Counted from the first letter of the stretch, positions 1 to 9,136 are shown. The stretch: DNA of 57,175 nt from Acinetobacter portensis (GCF_009372215.1 NZ_LWRV01000108.1:1-57175), one strand, 5' to 3'. The notes: generated from the sequence alone by a model not told the origin. Made by a program: numbers and translations.

Positions 1-180
1 CGCCAAATCAAATAGCAGAGAACTTTTATCGGTTAGCTGCCTAGCATATCCCAAGTGAAAGTCTCCTGCTAATTCAGCACATATCATAATTAACAAAGGT
101 GCCGCCCACGTTTTTTGCCCAAATACGGCTAAAAACAGAAGCGATACATAAAATGATGCTGTAAAGAAAATATAAGGCAC
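1..180 (-). CDS. Partial small membrane protein, cut by the window edge
   Basis: An open frame of 60 codons runs off the left edge. I place the start at the GTG ending at 180, because a strong GGGGAG ribosome site sits six bases upstream of it. The visible protein has a hydrophobic stretch at about residues 3-20 (PYIFFTASFYVSLLFLAVFG) and a second at about 25-38, followed by a polar segment with GDFHLGYARQ. That suggests an inner-membrane protein with at least two helices. I do not recognise the family. A Fur-like site lies about 65 bases upstream, so iron control is possible but unproven. The rest of the gene is outside the window. Confidence 0.45.
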   Translation of the reverse strand, partial: MPYIFFTASFYVSLLFLAVFGQKTWAAPLLIMICAELAGDFHLGYARQLTDKSSLLFDLA

Positions 181-243
181 ACGATACTCCCCATCACTGA
201 GGCGGAATATGACCAAGTGAGATAAACAATCACGTTATCAAAA

Positions 244-263
244 TGATAAAATGATTATTTTCA
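244..263 (-). promoter_or_regulatory. Fur-like site upstream of the partial membrane gene
   Basis: The 20 bases TGATAAAATGATTATTTTCA form an imperfect palindrome (14 of 20 positions symmetric) and resemble the classical Fur consensus GATAATGATAATCATTATC. The site lies upstream of the GTG start at 180. In such AT-rich DNA a chance match is possible. Confidence 0.35.
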
Positions 264-270
264 TTAAAGT

Positions 271-1050
271 ATAAGCTTTTATTGGACTTAAGCCATCTCA
301 TTGCAAGACAGCATCCTTTGTGGAGTCTGTTGCGTTTAGATGGATAAATCTGTGTTATTAAAACACCTACAACTTTGACAACTTCCCACAGAGGGTCTCC
401 GCTTTTAAAAATTCGAAGGCAGTATATTTAAAAAAAAAATTAATTCCTAGTTAAATTTTTAGTGAGAAATACAGTATTAGAAAAATCATAATTTTCTAAT
501 ATAAAAATACAAATCATTCTTGAGCTCTTTCACTGGTACAAAAAAAACTCATATTTTCCCTGACCATATATATACGTAATATCTAAAATTAACCTTTTAA
601 TCTAATTTAAGAGTTGTATTTAATGTATTTTTCTCACAATAATATTACAGTTCAAATTTAAATCAGTTTTTTCACATAGGCAAAACCAACGAATAAAAAG
701 CTCCTCACTCAGACTCAAATCTAAACTTTAATTGCTCTCTTTTTTAATCCTTATAGGCGATTAAAAACTAAAAATCAATTCAAAATAACAATGATAAATG
801 CAACTTTAAACACCTCTTATTTTTAAGAATTACTTAATAATTAAATTAATATTCTGAGGTCATACAATTAAGATCCCCATAACTTAATCTCAACTAAAGT
901 ACATTTTTCTTGTTTTTATAATTCTAATATTTTAAATTTCAGCTCTGTGACATATAGACATAGAAATATATACAACAGTAATTCTTCTACTATTACTTCC
1001 AAAATGATATTGCGTAAAATATGAAATATTACACAAGAGGATTCAACTCC
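271..1050. other. Gene-free AT-rich stretch
   Basis: About 780 bases between the Fur-like site and the nitroreductase start. I see no frame with codon use or a ribosome site that would support a gene, and no recognisable RNA gene. Base composition is much more AT-rich than the flanking genes. It may be decayed or horizontally acquired intergenic DNA. The nitroreductase promoter must lie near its right end. Confidence 0.5.
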
Positions 1051-1704
1051 ATGGATTTGTTAAACGTTTCAAAAACTCGATATGCAACAAAAGCATACGA
1101 TTCAAGCAAAAAAATCTCTCAAGAACAATTTGAACGTTTATTAGAAATTTTACGTTTTGCACCATCTTCAATCAATATTCAGCCTTGGCACTATTTTATT
1201 GCAGACAACATAGCTGCAAAACAGCGTATTGCCAAAGCACTCATTGGTAAATACGCCTATAACGCACCCAAAGTACTAGATTCTTCACATACTATTTTAT
1301 TCTGTACAAAAGCAGACATTACAAAAGAACACCTAGCAAACCTACTTAATCGTGATGATTTAAGCGGTCGCTTTAAAGATGAAACCGCGAAACAAGCCCA
1401 GAAAGATGCTCGTACAGGATATGTAGACTATTACCGTAATGAAAAAGGTGATATTCAACGTTGGGCAGAAAACCAAACATTTATTGCGCTTGGGCAGATG
1501 CTACTTACAGCAGGTATTGAAAACCTAGATGCAACGCCAATTGGCGGTTTCGATGAAGCAATCATTTCCGAAGAACTAGGCTTAGCAGAAAAAGGTTTAG
1601 TTCCTTCTGTCATTATGACTTTAGGTTTCCATAGCGAAAATGACTTTAATGCAAAGTTGCCAAAATCACGTTTAAGTGCTGAAGAAATTTTCACTCATCT
1701 TTAA
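1051..1704 (+). CDS. nfsB: Oxygen-insensitive NAD(P)H nitroreductase, NfsB type
   Basis: Flavoprotein of the nitroreductase family that reduces nitroaromatics and quinones with NAD(P)H. The sequence aligns from end to end with recalled E. coli NfsB: an N-terminal RYATKAYDSSKK segment, the FMN-binding region with FAPSSINIQPWHYF, the ASHT/LFCTKA core, and a C-terminal LPKSRL. An ATG at 1021 is also in frame, but I chose 1051. There an AGAGGA ribosome site is well spaced and the product is 217 residues, the length of NfsB, while the ten extra residues match nothing. The gene stands alone and is followed by a terminator. The family is certain; physiological substrate is not. Confidence 0.9.
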   Translation: MDLLNVSKTRYATKAYDSSKKISQEQFERLLEILRFAPSSINIQPWHYFIADNIAAKQRIAKALIGKYAYNAPKVLDSSHTILFCTKADITKEHLANLLNRDDLSGRFKDETAKQAQKDARTGYVDYYRNEKGDIQRWAENQTFIALGQMLLTAGIENLDATPIGGFDEAIISEELGLAEKGLVPSVIMTLGFHSENDFNAKLPKSRLSAEEIFTHL

Positions 1705-1720
1705 ATAGAATCTAAAAAAT

Positions 1721-1751
1721 AAAAAATAGGGACTTCATGTCCCTATTTTTT
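1721..1751 (+). terminator. Rho-independent terminator after the nitroreductase
   Basis: AAAAATAGGGAC pairs with GTCCCTATTTTT around a short loop, 17 bases after the stop codon, ending in a T run. Confidence 0.85.
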
Positions 1752-1802
1752 GGCATAGCTGTTGCTTATTTTTTATACAAAATAAAAAACTGGAGAATAA
1801 AT

Positions 1803-2027
1803 ATGGCTCTTGCACTTATGCCTTTAAAATTTGAATGTTCTGCATGTCAGCATCAGTATTATCAACATTACAAAGATTCTGAGCTGCATTATCCCAACTG
1901 CCCTCATTGCCATAAAAATGGCTTACTTATGGGTACAGCAGAACCAGATGACTTACTGAAACATCCTTATGATTTAGTCTGTAGTATTTTTAAATCATTG
2001 AATAAGCCAAGCAAGCAACACTTGTAA
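1803..2027 (+). CDS. Small zinc-ribbon protein
   Basis: A 74-residue protein with two cysteine pairs, CSAC at about residues 12-15 and CPHC at about 30-33, spaced as in a single zinc ribbon like those of FmdB/rubredoxin-type small regulators. The rest is polar, with no membrane helix or signal peptide. The start at 1803 has a GGAG site seven bases upstream. An earlier in-frame ATG at 1737 lies inside the terminator of the previous gene and is unlikely. The 3' end overlaps the convergent transporter gene by 38 bases. Function unknown; it could bind nucleic acid or act as a protein adaptor. Confidence 0.75.
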   Translation: MALALMPLKFECSACQHQYYQHYKDSELHYPNCPHCHKNGLLMGTAEPDDLLKHPYDLVCSIFKSLNKPSKQHL

Positions 2028-2841
2028 TAGCTAGAACTAAACCAATACCTGAAGCGGTTTTTAATCTCTCTTTAAAGAAGATTAAACCGCTTAAAACACC
2101 AAACACGACAACAAGAATATTCATTCCTGCAAAAACCACAGCAGGACTATCTTTTAACAACATGTGTGCTTTTACATACAATGCAATATTGGCAAAATTC
2201 ATAAAACCCAGTAGTGCGCCAGCACCTATATTTTTAAATTGACCAATACTTTTAAATTTAATAAAAATATAACTTAAAGATAAGACAAACGCACAAATAA
2301 ACATCAAATTTAAAGCCACAGAAAACTGCAAACCCAAACCTGTTGTGTATTTTAGCAATACATCTATTAAGGCATAACCCACCCAAACCAAAGCCAAATA
2401 CACAATGCTTTGATTACTACCACTGCCTTTAGATTTATTTGAGAGTAAAATGAGTAATACTGCGAATATTCCTAAGACTATTCCCGCAATTTTTAAATTA
2501 TTGAATTGTTCATTAAAAATAAAATACGCAGCTAAAAGCGATAAAACAACAGATAATCGCTGAGCAATTTCTGTTTTTAGAATACCTGCTGTTTGTAAGG
2601 ATTTAGACAAAAATAAGAAAACACTCGGTAAAAGAATACCCAAAGCGATAATAAGTAACCACGGCGTTTTCACCAAAGAAATATGTTGTAAATCTGGCTT
2701 AAACCATAAAAAGCACAAAACACTCGCAATCGCATAATTCCAAGTGATCATTTGAATAGAGTCAAATCCCCTATTTTTCATAACTTTTAGAAAAATTGAG
2801 ACAAAGACGCTACACAATGCAGCTGCAAGTATTAATTCCAT
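1990..2841 (-). CDS. EamA/DMT-family transporter
   Basis: An inner-membrane protein of 283 residues made almost wholly of hydrophobic helices, about ten in total, arranged as two similar halves (the EamA repeat pattern of the drug/metabolite transporter superfamily). Few charged residues lie within the helices, and Asn/Lys-rich loops separate the halves near residue 140. Substrate cannot be read from the sequence; members export amino acids, sugars or drugs. The 3' end overlaps the small zinc ribbon gene tail to tail. No strong ribosome site is seen before the ATG at 2841. Confidence 0.85.
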   Translation of the reverse strand: MELILAAALCSVFVSIFLKVMKNRGFDSIQMITWNYAIASVLCFLWFKPDLQHISLVKTPWLLIIALGILLPSVFLFLSKSLQTAGILKTEIAQRLSVVLSLLAAYFIFNEQFNNLKIAGIVLGIFAVLLILLSNKSKGSGSNQSIVYLALVWVGYALIDVLLKYTTGLGLQFSVALNLMFICAFVLSLSYIFIKFKSIGQFKNIGAGALLGFMNFANIALYVKAHMLLKDSPAVVFAGMNILVVVFGVLSGLIFFKERLKTASGIGLVLAITSVACLAYSMI

Positions 2842-2884
2842 ATTTTCATCTACTTATGTTTTTGCTTATAGAATTCTTTTTGTT

Positions 2885-2917
2885 AAATAAAAGCCCACAA
2901 TTTGTGGGCTTTTATTT
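2885..2917 (-). terminator. Terminator of fba
   Basis: Perfect palindrome AAATAAAAGCCCACAA/TTTGTGGGCTTTTATTT just downstream of the fba stop codon. It is symmetric, so it can work in both directions. Confidence 0.85.
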
Positions 2918-2939
2918 TTATAAACACTTACTTTCGCAA

Positions 2940-3977
2940 TTATTTATAGCGTTCAACCATTTTCTCTAAAGAAATTGGACGAATTTTGTCAGCATTGCCC
3001 GCAGTACCAAATGCTTCATAACGATCGATACAAATTTGTTTCATTGCATCAACAGTTGCAGAGAAGAATTTACGTGGGTCAAATTCGCTTGGTTTTTCAG
3101 CCATCATACGGCGCATAGCACCTGTAGACGCTAAACGTAAGTCTGTATCGATGTTGATTTTACGAACACCGTGTTTGATTGCGTCAACCAATTGCTCAAC
3201 AGGAACACCGTAAGTTTCACCGATATTACCGCCAAATTCATTGATTACAGCTAACCATTCTTGAGGAACAGAGCTTGAACCGTGCATTACAAGATGCGTA
3301 TTTGGTAACGCAGCATGAATTTCTTTAATACGGTCAATCGCTAAGATATCGCCTGTAGGTGGACGAGTGAACTTGTAAGCACCATGTGAAGTACCTACAG
3401 CAATCGCCAATGCATCTACATTTGTATCTGCAACGAAGCTACGTGCTTCTTCAACAGAAGTAAGAAGTTGAGAATGATCTAGAACGCCTTCTGCGCCTAC
3501 GCCATCTTCTTCACCAGCCATACCAGTTTCAAGGCTACCTAAGCAACCAATTTCACCTTCAACCGACACACCACAAGCATGCGCCATTTGAACTGTACGA
3601 CGAGTTACATCTACGTTGTATTCGTAACTTGTTGGTGTTTTACCATCTGCACCCAAAGAACCATCCATCATTACAGATGAAAAGCCCAATTGGATAGAAC
3701 GCTGACATACATCAGGGTCTGTACCATGATCTTGGTGCATAACCACTGGAATATGCGGCCATTCTTCAATTGCAGCCAAAATTAGGTGACGTAAAAATGG
3801 TGCGCCTGCATACTTACGAGCACCGGCAGATGCTTGTACGATAACAGGTGAATTAGTTGCATCAGCAGCTAACATAATTGCACGCATTTGTTCTAAGTTG
3901 TTTACGTTAAATGCTGGTACGCCGTAAGCATGTTCGCCGGCGTGATCCAAGAGCTGGCGCAATGAAATAAGAGCCAT
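2940..3977 (-). CDS. fba: Class II fructose-bisphosphate aldolase
   Basis: Zinc-dependent aldolase that splits or forms fructose 1,6-bisphosphate from dihydroxyacetone phosphate and glyceraldehyde 3-phosphate in the cytoplasm. The 345 residues match the Calvin-cycle subtype (class IIB). Visible signatures are the metal-binding VMHQDHG near residue 80, [15 protein letters not shown], the glycine-rich [22 protein letters not shown] and [10 protein letters not shown] strong GGAGGAT ribosome site precedes the ATG. The gene lies downstream of pgk on the same strand, but a lipoprotein gene and two hairpins separate them, so it probably has its own promoter. In organisms that lack phosphofructokinase the enzyme works mainly in gluconeogenesis. 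Confidence 0.96.
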   Translation of the reverse strand: MALISLRQLLDHAGEHAYGVPAFNVNNLEQMRAIMLAADATNSPVIVQASAGARKYAGAPFLRHLILAAIEEWPHIPVVMHQDHGTDPDVCQRSIQLGFSSVMMDGSLGADGKTPTSYEYNVDVTRRTVQMAHACGVSVEGEIGCLGSLETGMAGEEDGVGAEGVLDHSQLLTSVEEARSFVADTNVDALAIAVGTSHGAYKFTRPPTGDILAIDRIKEIHAALPNTHLVMHGSSSVPQEWLAVINEFGGNIGETYGVPVEQLVDAIKHGVRKINIDTDLRLASTGAMRRMMAEKPSEFDPRKFFSATVDAMKQICIDRYEAFGTAGNADKIRPISLEKMVERYK

Positions 3978-4053
3978 AATATCCTCCCAGGTAATGTCCC
4001 ATATTCTACATTGGGATTTGTTTCAATTCAGCAACAATTCGTATCTTTTAAAA

Positions 4054-4082
4054 AAAAAGTCCTCATATCGTGAGGACTTTTA
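4054..4082 (-). terminator. Terminator of the small lipoprotein gene
   Basis: Stem AAAGTCCTCA/TGAGGACTTT with a five-base loop. On the minus strand it is followed by a run of nine T residues. Confidence 0.85.
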
Positions 4083-4095
4083 CAAAAATAACCAT

Positions 4096-4118
4096 AACTC
4101 GCCCTATTGAGCGAGTTT
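4096..4118 (-). terminator. Weak second hairpin downstream of the lipoprotein gene
   Basis: AACTCGC pairs with GCGAGTT across an eight-base loop, directly after the lipoprotein stop codon. No clear T run follows on the minus strand, so it may only assist the stronger hairpin beyond it. Confidence 0.4.
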
Positions 4119-4124
4119 TATGGC

Positions 4125-4379
4125 TTATTTTTCTTCATGCGCTGTTGCAGCATCTGCAGGTGCATTTGCAATTTCAGCAGGAACATCTGTATTTTTCTCA
4201 TCTAACACAGGTTTATCAATTGCATCAATTGCGGCTTGTTGTTCTGGTGTAGCTTGGGCAGACTCTGTAACTACTGCAGATGCATCGGCTTCTGATGCAG
4301 GTGCCTGTTCTTGTTTTGAACATGCTGCTAAAGTTAAAGATGTTGTTAATAATGCAGCCAATGCTAATTGTTGTTTCAT
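4125..4379 (-). CDS. Small predicted lipoprotein between pgk and fba
   Basis: An 84-residue protein beginning MKQQLALAALLTTSLTLAAC, a lipoprotein signal with lipobox L-A-A-C and lipidated Cys20. The mature part is short, acidic and rich in Ala, Glu and Asp (for example SEADASAVVTESAQATPEQQ), probably disordered, with no catalytic motif. The start at 4379 has an AAGG ribosome site. A longer frame to 4442 would put extra residues before the signal and is rejected. It sits between pgk and fba on the same strand and is followed by a terminator. Function unknown; likely a periplasmic or outer-membrane-anchored peptide. Confidence 0.8.
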   Translation of the reverse strand: MKQQLALAALLTTSLTLAACSKQEQAPASEADASAVVTESAQATPEQQAAIDAIDKPVLDEKNTDVPAEIANAPADAATAHEEK

Positions 4380-4463
4380 CACACATACCTTATATCGAAT
4401 GATTGAATTCATTAAAGGCATAATATGACAGTGATGTTGCATTTTTATGACGATTATCTAAAC

Positions 4464-4496
4464 AAAAAAAGGCTGACCGAAGCCAACCTTTTTTTC
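4464..4496 (-). terminator. Terminator of pgk
   Basis: On the minus strand GGTTGGC-TTCG-GTCAGCC forms a seven-pair stem (two wobble pairs) with a stable TTCG loop, then seven T residues. Confidence 0.85.
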
Positions 4497-4511
4497 ACTT
4501 TGAATGAACGA

Positions 4512-5699
4512 TTAAGCGCGTTCTAAAAGTGCAGCTACAGCAGGAAGTGTTTTACCTTCAACAAATTCAAGGAATGCACCGCCACCTGTAGAGATATAAC
4601 CAATTTTATCAGCCACTTCGTATTTATCAATTGCTGCTAAAGTATCGCCACCACCTGCAATAGAGAAACCATTAGATTCTGCAATTGCCAATGAAAGTGC
4701 TTTTGTACCTTCGCCAAATTGATCAACCTCAAATACACCTACAGGACCATTCCAAAGGATTGTTTTTGAGTTTTTGATAATTTCTGCAAATGCTTTTGCT
4801 GTTTCAGGACCAACATCAAGAATCATGTCGTTGTCTGCTACATCTTCAACTTTTTTCACAACTGCTTTAGCCACAGCCAATGAACCTAAGAAATCTGCAA
4901 AATCAATTTCAGATGCATCTGCAACAACAACGTCTGTAGGAAGTGGTACAGAAACTTTTGCAGCAATTGCTTTTGCTGTGTCGATTAAATCATTTTCGCA
5001 AAGTGATTTACCAACATTGAAGCCCGCAGCTGCTAAGAATGTATTTGCAATACCACCACCTACGATAATTTGATCACAAATATCTGAAAGTGAAGTGAGT
5101 ACATCTAACTTAGTTGAAACTTTAGAACCTGCAACAATGGCAACCATTGGCTTTTCAGGAGTTTTAAGCGCACGACCTAAAGCATCTAATTCTGTAGCAA
5201 GTAAAGGTCCTGCTGCTGCAACTTTAGCAAAACGTGCAACACCTTCAGTAGATGCTTCTGCACGATGCGCTGTACCAAATGCATCCATCACAAACACATC
5301 ACAAAGCGCTGCATATTTTTGTGCAAGTTCAGGGTTGTTTTTCTTTTCACCCACATTGAAACGACAGTTTTCTAAAAGAACAACTTGTCCTGCTTCTACT
5401 TCTACACCATCTAGGTAATCTGTGAAAAGTTTAACGTCTTGCCCTAGAGCTTCTGTTAAGTAAGCAGCAACTGGTGCAAGAGATTGTTCAGCTTTTGGCT
5501 CACCTTCAACAGGACGACCAAGGTGAGAATAAACCATTACTGCTGCGCCTTTCGCTACGGCAGCTTTAATTGTTGGTAATGCTGCGCGTAAACGTGCATC
5601 ACTTGTAATCACACCATTTTTAACAGGTACGTTTAAATCTTCACGGATTAAAACACGCTTGCCTGCTAAGTCGAGGTCAGTCATACGCTGAAAGTTCAT
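4512..5699 (-). CDS. pgk: Phosphoglycerate kinase
   Basis: Transfers phosphate between 1,3-bisphosphoglycerate and ADP, reversibly, in glycolysis and gluconeogenesis. The 395 residues show the two-domain PGK pattern: N-terminal [13 protein letters not shown], the substrate site [16 protein letters not shown], the hinge and nucleotide domain with [13 protein letters not shown] and [10 protein letters not shown], then WNGPVGVFE and the C-terminal [11 protein letters not shown]. Length is as expected (E. coli 387). A GAG ribosome site lies before the ATG. The small lipoprotein gene and fba follow on the same strand, but a terminator directly after pgk implies that it is a separate unit. Confidence 0.97.
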   Translation of the reverse strand: MNFQRMTDLDLAGKRVLIREDLNVPVKNGVITSDARLRAALPTIKAAVAKGAAVMVYSHLGRPVEGEPKAEQSLAPVAAYLTEALGQDVKLFTDYLDGVEVEAGQVVLLENCRFNVGEKKNNPELAQKYAALCDVFVMDAFGTAHRAEASTEGVARFAKVAAAGPLLATELDALGRALKTPEKPMVAIVAGSKVSTKLDVLTSLSDICDQIIVGGGIANTFLAAAGFNVGKSLCENDLIDTAKAIAAKVSVPLPTDVVVADASEIDFADFLGSLAVAKAVVKKVEDVADNDMILDVGPETAKAFAEIIKNSKTILWNGPVGVFEVDQFGEGTKALSLAIAESNGFSIAGGGDTLAAIDKYEVADKIGYISTGGGAFLEFVEGKTLPAVAALLERA

Positions 5700-5839
5700 G
5701 TATAGCTCACTGTATAGATATTAAATTCGCCAAGATTTTAAATGATTATGCAAAAAAATGCTTAGCTTCTTTTGCATAAAAGATGTAGAAAGCCAAACTT
5801 TTGATTATGATAGGACAAGGTCACTACTAAAATGCACTT

Positions 5840-6223
5840 ATGTCTATTCATCCAGACCCAAATATCAATCGTTTAAATGTTCTTGGCGAGCCACTTTCAA
5901 GTTGTTGCTTCGATCCAATTACTGGATATTTCCGCAATGGCTTTTGTCACACAGCCACAACAGACTTAGGTCAACATACTGTTTGTGCGCAAATGACATC
6001 TGAATTTCTCAATTATTCTCAAAAAGTTGGTAACGATTTAATTACCCCTTTTCCTGAGGCAGGCTTTCCAGGTTTAAAACCAGGCGACTTTTGGTGTATT
6101 TGTGTGACCCGTTGGGTAGATGCCTACCAAGATGGTTGCGCACCCCCCATTAAAATTCAAGCATGTCACCAAGCGGCATTAGCTTATGTTCCGCTTGATG
6201 TTCTTATGGACTACGCAGTGTAA
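5840..6223 (+). CDS. DUF2237 family protein
   Basis: A 127-residue protein matching the DUF2237 pattern: LNVLGEPLSSCC near the start, then GYFRNGFCHTATTDLGQHTVCA, MTSEFLNYSQKVGNDLITP, and FPGLKPGDFWCICVTRW. The family is conserved among proteobacteria and cyanobacteria but has no established biochemical function. The many conserved cysteines suggest metal binding or redox chemistry; this is inference. The stop codon overlaps the next start (TAATG), so it is translationally coupled to yceF. Ribosome site weak. Cytoplasmic; no signal peptide. Confidence 0.85.
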   Translation: MSIHPDPNINRLNVLGEPLSSCCFDPITGYFRNGFCHTATTDLGQHTVCAQMTSEFLNYSQKVGNDLITPFPEAGFPGLKPGDFWCICVTRWVDAYQDGCAPPIKIQACHQAALAYVPLDVLMDYAV

Positions 6224-6816
6224 TGAACAATATGCAACTTATTTTGGCTTCAAGTAGCCAAACTCGTAAAGAATTAATGGATCGTTTACGCATAGAATAT
6301 CAATCTATTGTTCCCGATATTGATGAATCTCCACGTGGTGAAAACCATGCCGATGATTTAGCAATGCGCCTTGCTTTTGAAAAAGCAAAATTCATTTCAG
6401 ATCAATATCCAGATGCAATTGTGATTGGTTCAGACCAAGTGGCTTGGCGTGAAGGTGCTCCTGATATTTTTATTGGAAAACCTTTAAGTAATGAAAAAGC
6501 CATTAAACAACTTCAAGCAAACTCTGACAAAATTGTATATTTCAGTACAGCTTTAAGCGTACAACAGAAATCTTCAGGCTTCGAAAGAACCTTAGTTGAA
6601 CACTACAAAGTGAAATTTCGTAAACTTGGGCTTGCTGAAATTGAACGCTATGTAGAAGTAGAACAACCTTTACATTGTGCAGGTAGTTTTAAGTGTGAAA
6701 GCTTGGGAATTAGCCTGTTTGAAGAAATGATTGGTCAAGACCAAACGACGCTCATGGGCATGCCAATGATTAAACTATGTGGAATATTACGTGAATTAAA
6801 TATTCAAGTTCCCTAA
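6223..6816 (+). CDS. yceF: Maf family nucleotide pyrophosphatase, YceF type
   Basis: House-cleaning pyrophosphatase. The YceF branch hydrolyses 7-methyl-GTP and related modified nucleotides. The sequence shows the family start LILASSSQTRKEL, the DIDESPR segment, AMRLAFEKA, the catalytic VIGSDQVA, GKPLSNEKA and the YceF-type C-terminus LHCAGSFKCESLGISLFE. Length 197 residues, as in E. coli YceF (194). The start overlaps the DUF2237 stop codon by one base, so the two form an operon. A large palindromic terminator follows. Confidence 0.92.
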   Translation: MNNMQLILASSSQTRKELMDRLRIEYQSIVPDIDESPRGENHADDLAMRLAFEKAKFISDQYPDAIVIGSDQVAWREGAPDIFIGKPLSNEKAIKQLQANSDKIVYFSTALSVQQKSSGFERTLVEHYKVKFRKLGLAEIERYVEVEQPLHCAGSFKCESLGISLFEEMIGQDQTTLMGMPMIKLCGILRELNIQVP

Positions 6817-6833
6817 TGATGTATTCATTATAA

Positions 6834-6884
6834 TAGGGTTTAAAACATTAGAGCTTCCGAATAAAGCTTGTGTTTTAAACCCTA
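6834..6884. terminator. Bidirectional terminator between yceF and the TonB receptor
   Basis: Long inverted repeat, AGGGTTTAAAACA on the left and TGTTTTAAACCCT on the right, with a 25-base centre that contains a smaller AGCTT-based pairing. It lies between two converging genes. Confidence 0.75.
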
Positions 6885-6926
6885 AATTTTCTATCAAAAA
6901 TCAAACATATAATTCAAATTACAAAA

Positions 6927-9032
6927 TTAAAAATCATATGATGTTTGCAAATAATACGTTCGTGATGGACCTACGTACATACCACCAGTCTGATCTGCTG
7001 AACGCGTATAAAATTCACGGTCAAATAAATTCTTAACGCCTACACCAACTTTCAAACCTTTTAAGCTTGTATCTGAAAAATCATAGGCTGCACGGATACC
7101 TGCTACACCATAACCTGAAATATTTCCATAGCGTCCTGTATCATCATTTTTACCTGAAGCAGTTTGACCCGATTGGAAATACATATTGGTATTTAATGTC
7201 CAATGATTAATCTTATAATCGAGACCTAAATTACCCATCCAGTTCGAATAAAAGTCTAAATCTTTTCCTGCATTTTCTCCTGCAGATGCTGTTGCTTTTG
7301 TATATGTCGCATTTGCATACATCGATACATTTTCTAAAGCATCATTGAGACCAGCAAAATTATATTTAAAACCTAATTCTGCACCTTTATGCTTGGTTGC
7401 ACCTAAATTTGAATAGGTTTGTGTCGCATCATTTCGTTTTAATTCATCTGCAAAATCAATGTAGAAAAACGTGAATTCTAAAGATAAATAATCATCTAAA
7501 TAATGCGTTCCAATTTCATAGTTATCGGCTTTTTCAGGCTGTAAACCATTCATAGTGAGAAAGGCACCATTTTTATCATTATTTACCATTTGGCTATATT
7601 GAAACGGTGCAAAAGATTTTCCGTAATTGGCAAATACATTCCATTGATCATTTGCTTTATACATCACAGAAAAACTTGGCAATACAGAATCATATGACTT
7701 AGCTGCATGAACGCCATTCATAACCGAATAATCTTTATTCAGTTTGTACATATTCTCAGTGGTTTTGATTTTTTCAAAACGTACACCTGGGGTAAATGAC
7801 CATGCACCAATATCTGTACGGTTATCTACATAAAATGCATGTGCATCTGTTTTACCGTCAGCTTTAGTCCAACCAAAACTTTCCGCAGGTCCTGAAATAG
7901 AATCGTAATTTGCACGATCTACCGCCTCTTCACTGGTTTCATGTAAATAACGATAACCTACAGATACTTCATTTTGAGATTGACCAAGTTGATAAGCATG
8001 TGAATAGCGAGGCTCAATTGCGGTAACTTTATAATTACGCGGAGCAGTTTGATAAAGTTCAGATCCACTTCTTTCCATGCCTGCATCTCGGAAAGTATCT
8101 GTGTGATAAGCTAAAACTTCAAAAGCATTGTCATCTTTTTTATAACTATATTTAATAGAACCATCTGTTCGATGTCCTTTCATATAATCATCATTACGCA
8201 AAGATTGATATGGGTTTTGAGCATATTGCGATGGCATTAAACCACCTGGCATATCTACATCGGCATCATAACGATGTATATTTGCTTCGATTTTTTCATA
8301 ATCATTAAAGTCATACGCTGCCTTTAAGCGAATATCATTAATTTTAGATTTGTCGTTGCTATCACGAAAACCTTCGCCATTTGCACCCGAGTAAAGTAAA
8401 GCCAAACCTAAGCCTTGTTCTGTTGTTCCGCCTATAAATAAGTTTGGATTAAATTTCACGTTACCGTTTTTTGCAATTTCTGTCGTCATATCAACAGTAC
8501 CTGCAAAATCTTTAGGAATAGCGCGAGTATTAAAGTTCATAATACCGCCTACATTTTGCGGCCCAAAGCGTACAGAACCTGCACCACGTACTACATCTAT
8601 AGATTCAATATTACCTAAGGTTGTTGGCGCTAGTGATAATTGGGACTGACCATAAGGTGCAAATGCCAAAGGAACACCATCGACCATAATTTGTGAACGT
8701 GGTGAAAATCTGGAGGTTAAACCACGAACACCGATACTCAATGATGCATCACTTCCCGCTGTTCCTGCATTTTCAGGTGCTTGCACACCCGGAATTTGAC
8801 GTAAAGCTTCTTTAACCGACGTTGTACCCTTCGCATCTAATTCTTGTTTATTTAAGATCGTACGTGCGCCTGCATGATTAAGAACTTTATTTGCATTGGC
8901 ATCTTCAAGCCAATTGCCCGTCGCTTGAAGTGTAATTGGTGCAAGTATATTGGTATTGTTGTCTGCTGCATAAATTGATGTTGATAATAAACAAATTGTT
9001 AATATTGAAAGTCTAAATTGTCGTGGTTTCAT
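6927..9032 (-). CDS. fecA: FecA-type TonB-dependent outer membrane receptor
   Basis: Outer-membrane gated channel, probably for ferric citrate or a similar ferric chelate, powered by TonB-ExbBD. Residues 1-22 are a signal peptide ending in YAA. The plug runs over about residues 40-165, with GVRGLTSRFSPRSQIMVDG, PLAFAPYGQSQLSLAP and VVRGAGSVRFGPQNVGG closely resembling recalled E. coli FecA. The rest is a 22-strand barrel ending YLQTSYDF. E. coli FecA has about 80 extra mature N-terminal residues for FecR signalling; these are missing here and no fecIR genes are nearby. Control is more likely by Fur, whose box lies about 90 bases upstream. The exact ligand is inferred. Confidence 0.85.
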   Translation of the reverse strand: MKPRQFRLSILTICLLSTSIYAADNNTNILAPITLQATGNWLEDANANKVLNHAGARTILNKQELDAKGTTSVKEALRQIPGVQAPENAGTAGSDASLSIGVRGLTSRFSPRSQIMVDGVPLAFAPYGQSQLSLAPTTLGNIESIDVVRGAGSVRFGPQNVGGIMNFNTRAIPKDFAGTVDMTTEIAKNGNVKFNPNLFIGGTTEQGLGLALLYSGANGEGFRDSNDKSKINDIRLKAAYDFNDYEKIEANIHRYDADVDMPGGLMPSQYAQNPYQSLRNDDYMKGHRTDGSIKYSYKKDDNAFEVLAYHTDTFRDAGMERSGSELYQTAPRNYKVTAIEPRYSHAYQLGQSQNEVSVGYRYLHETSEEAVDRANYDSISGPAESFGWTKADGKTDAHAFYVDNRTDIGAWSFTPGVRFEKIKTTENMYKLNKDYSVMNGVHAAKSYDSVLPSFSVMYKANDQWNVFANYGKSFAPFQYSQMVNNDKNGAFLTMNGLQPEKADNYEIGTHYLDDYLSLEFTFFYIDFADELKRNDATQTYSNLGATKHKGAELGFKYNFAGLNDALENVSMYANATYTKATASAGENAGKDLDFYSNWMGNLGLDYKINHWTLNTNMYFQSGQTASGKNDDTGRYGNISGYGVAGIRAAYDFSDTSLKGLKVGVGVKNLFDREFYTRSADQTGGMYVGPSRTYYLQTSYDF

Positions 9033-9117
9033 GATATTCCCTAATGGATGAATACATTTGAATCTGTGAGAAATAATGCATTTTTAATAAAAGAATGTAT
9101 GATATATAAATATATTA

Positions 9118-9136
9118 GTAAATGAGAATTATTTAC
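9118..9136 (-). promoter_or_regulatory. Fur box upstream of the FecA-like gene
   Basis: GTAAATGAGAATTATTTAC is a near-perfect palindrome with the TGAGAATTAT core typical of Fur sites in gammaproteobacteria. It lies 86 bases before the receptor start, with TATA-rich -10-like sequence just downstream of it on the minus strand. Confidence 0.75.

Noticed and set aside
781..800. Second Fur site near AACAATGATAAATG
   Set aside because: Only one half-site is recognisable, with no symmetric partner.
4774..5418. Plus-strand open frames within pgk
   Set aside because: They lie antisense to a certain gene, have Ser/Thr/Ala-rich nonsense composition and no ribosome sites. The same holds for the antisense frames within fabG4, prpB, prpC and the thiolase gene.
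5758..6003. Open frame overlapping the start of the DUF2237 gene
   Set aside because: It shares DNA with a recognised family member in another phase, and its translation matches no protein pattern.
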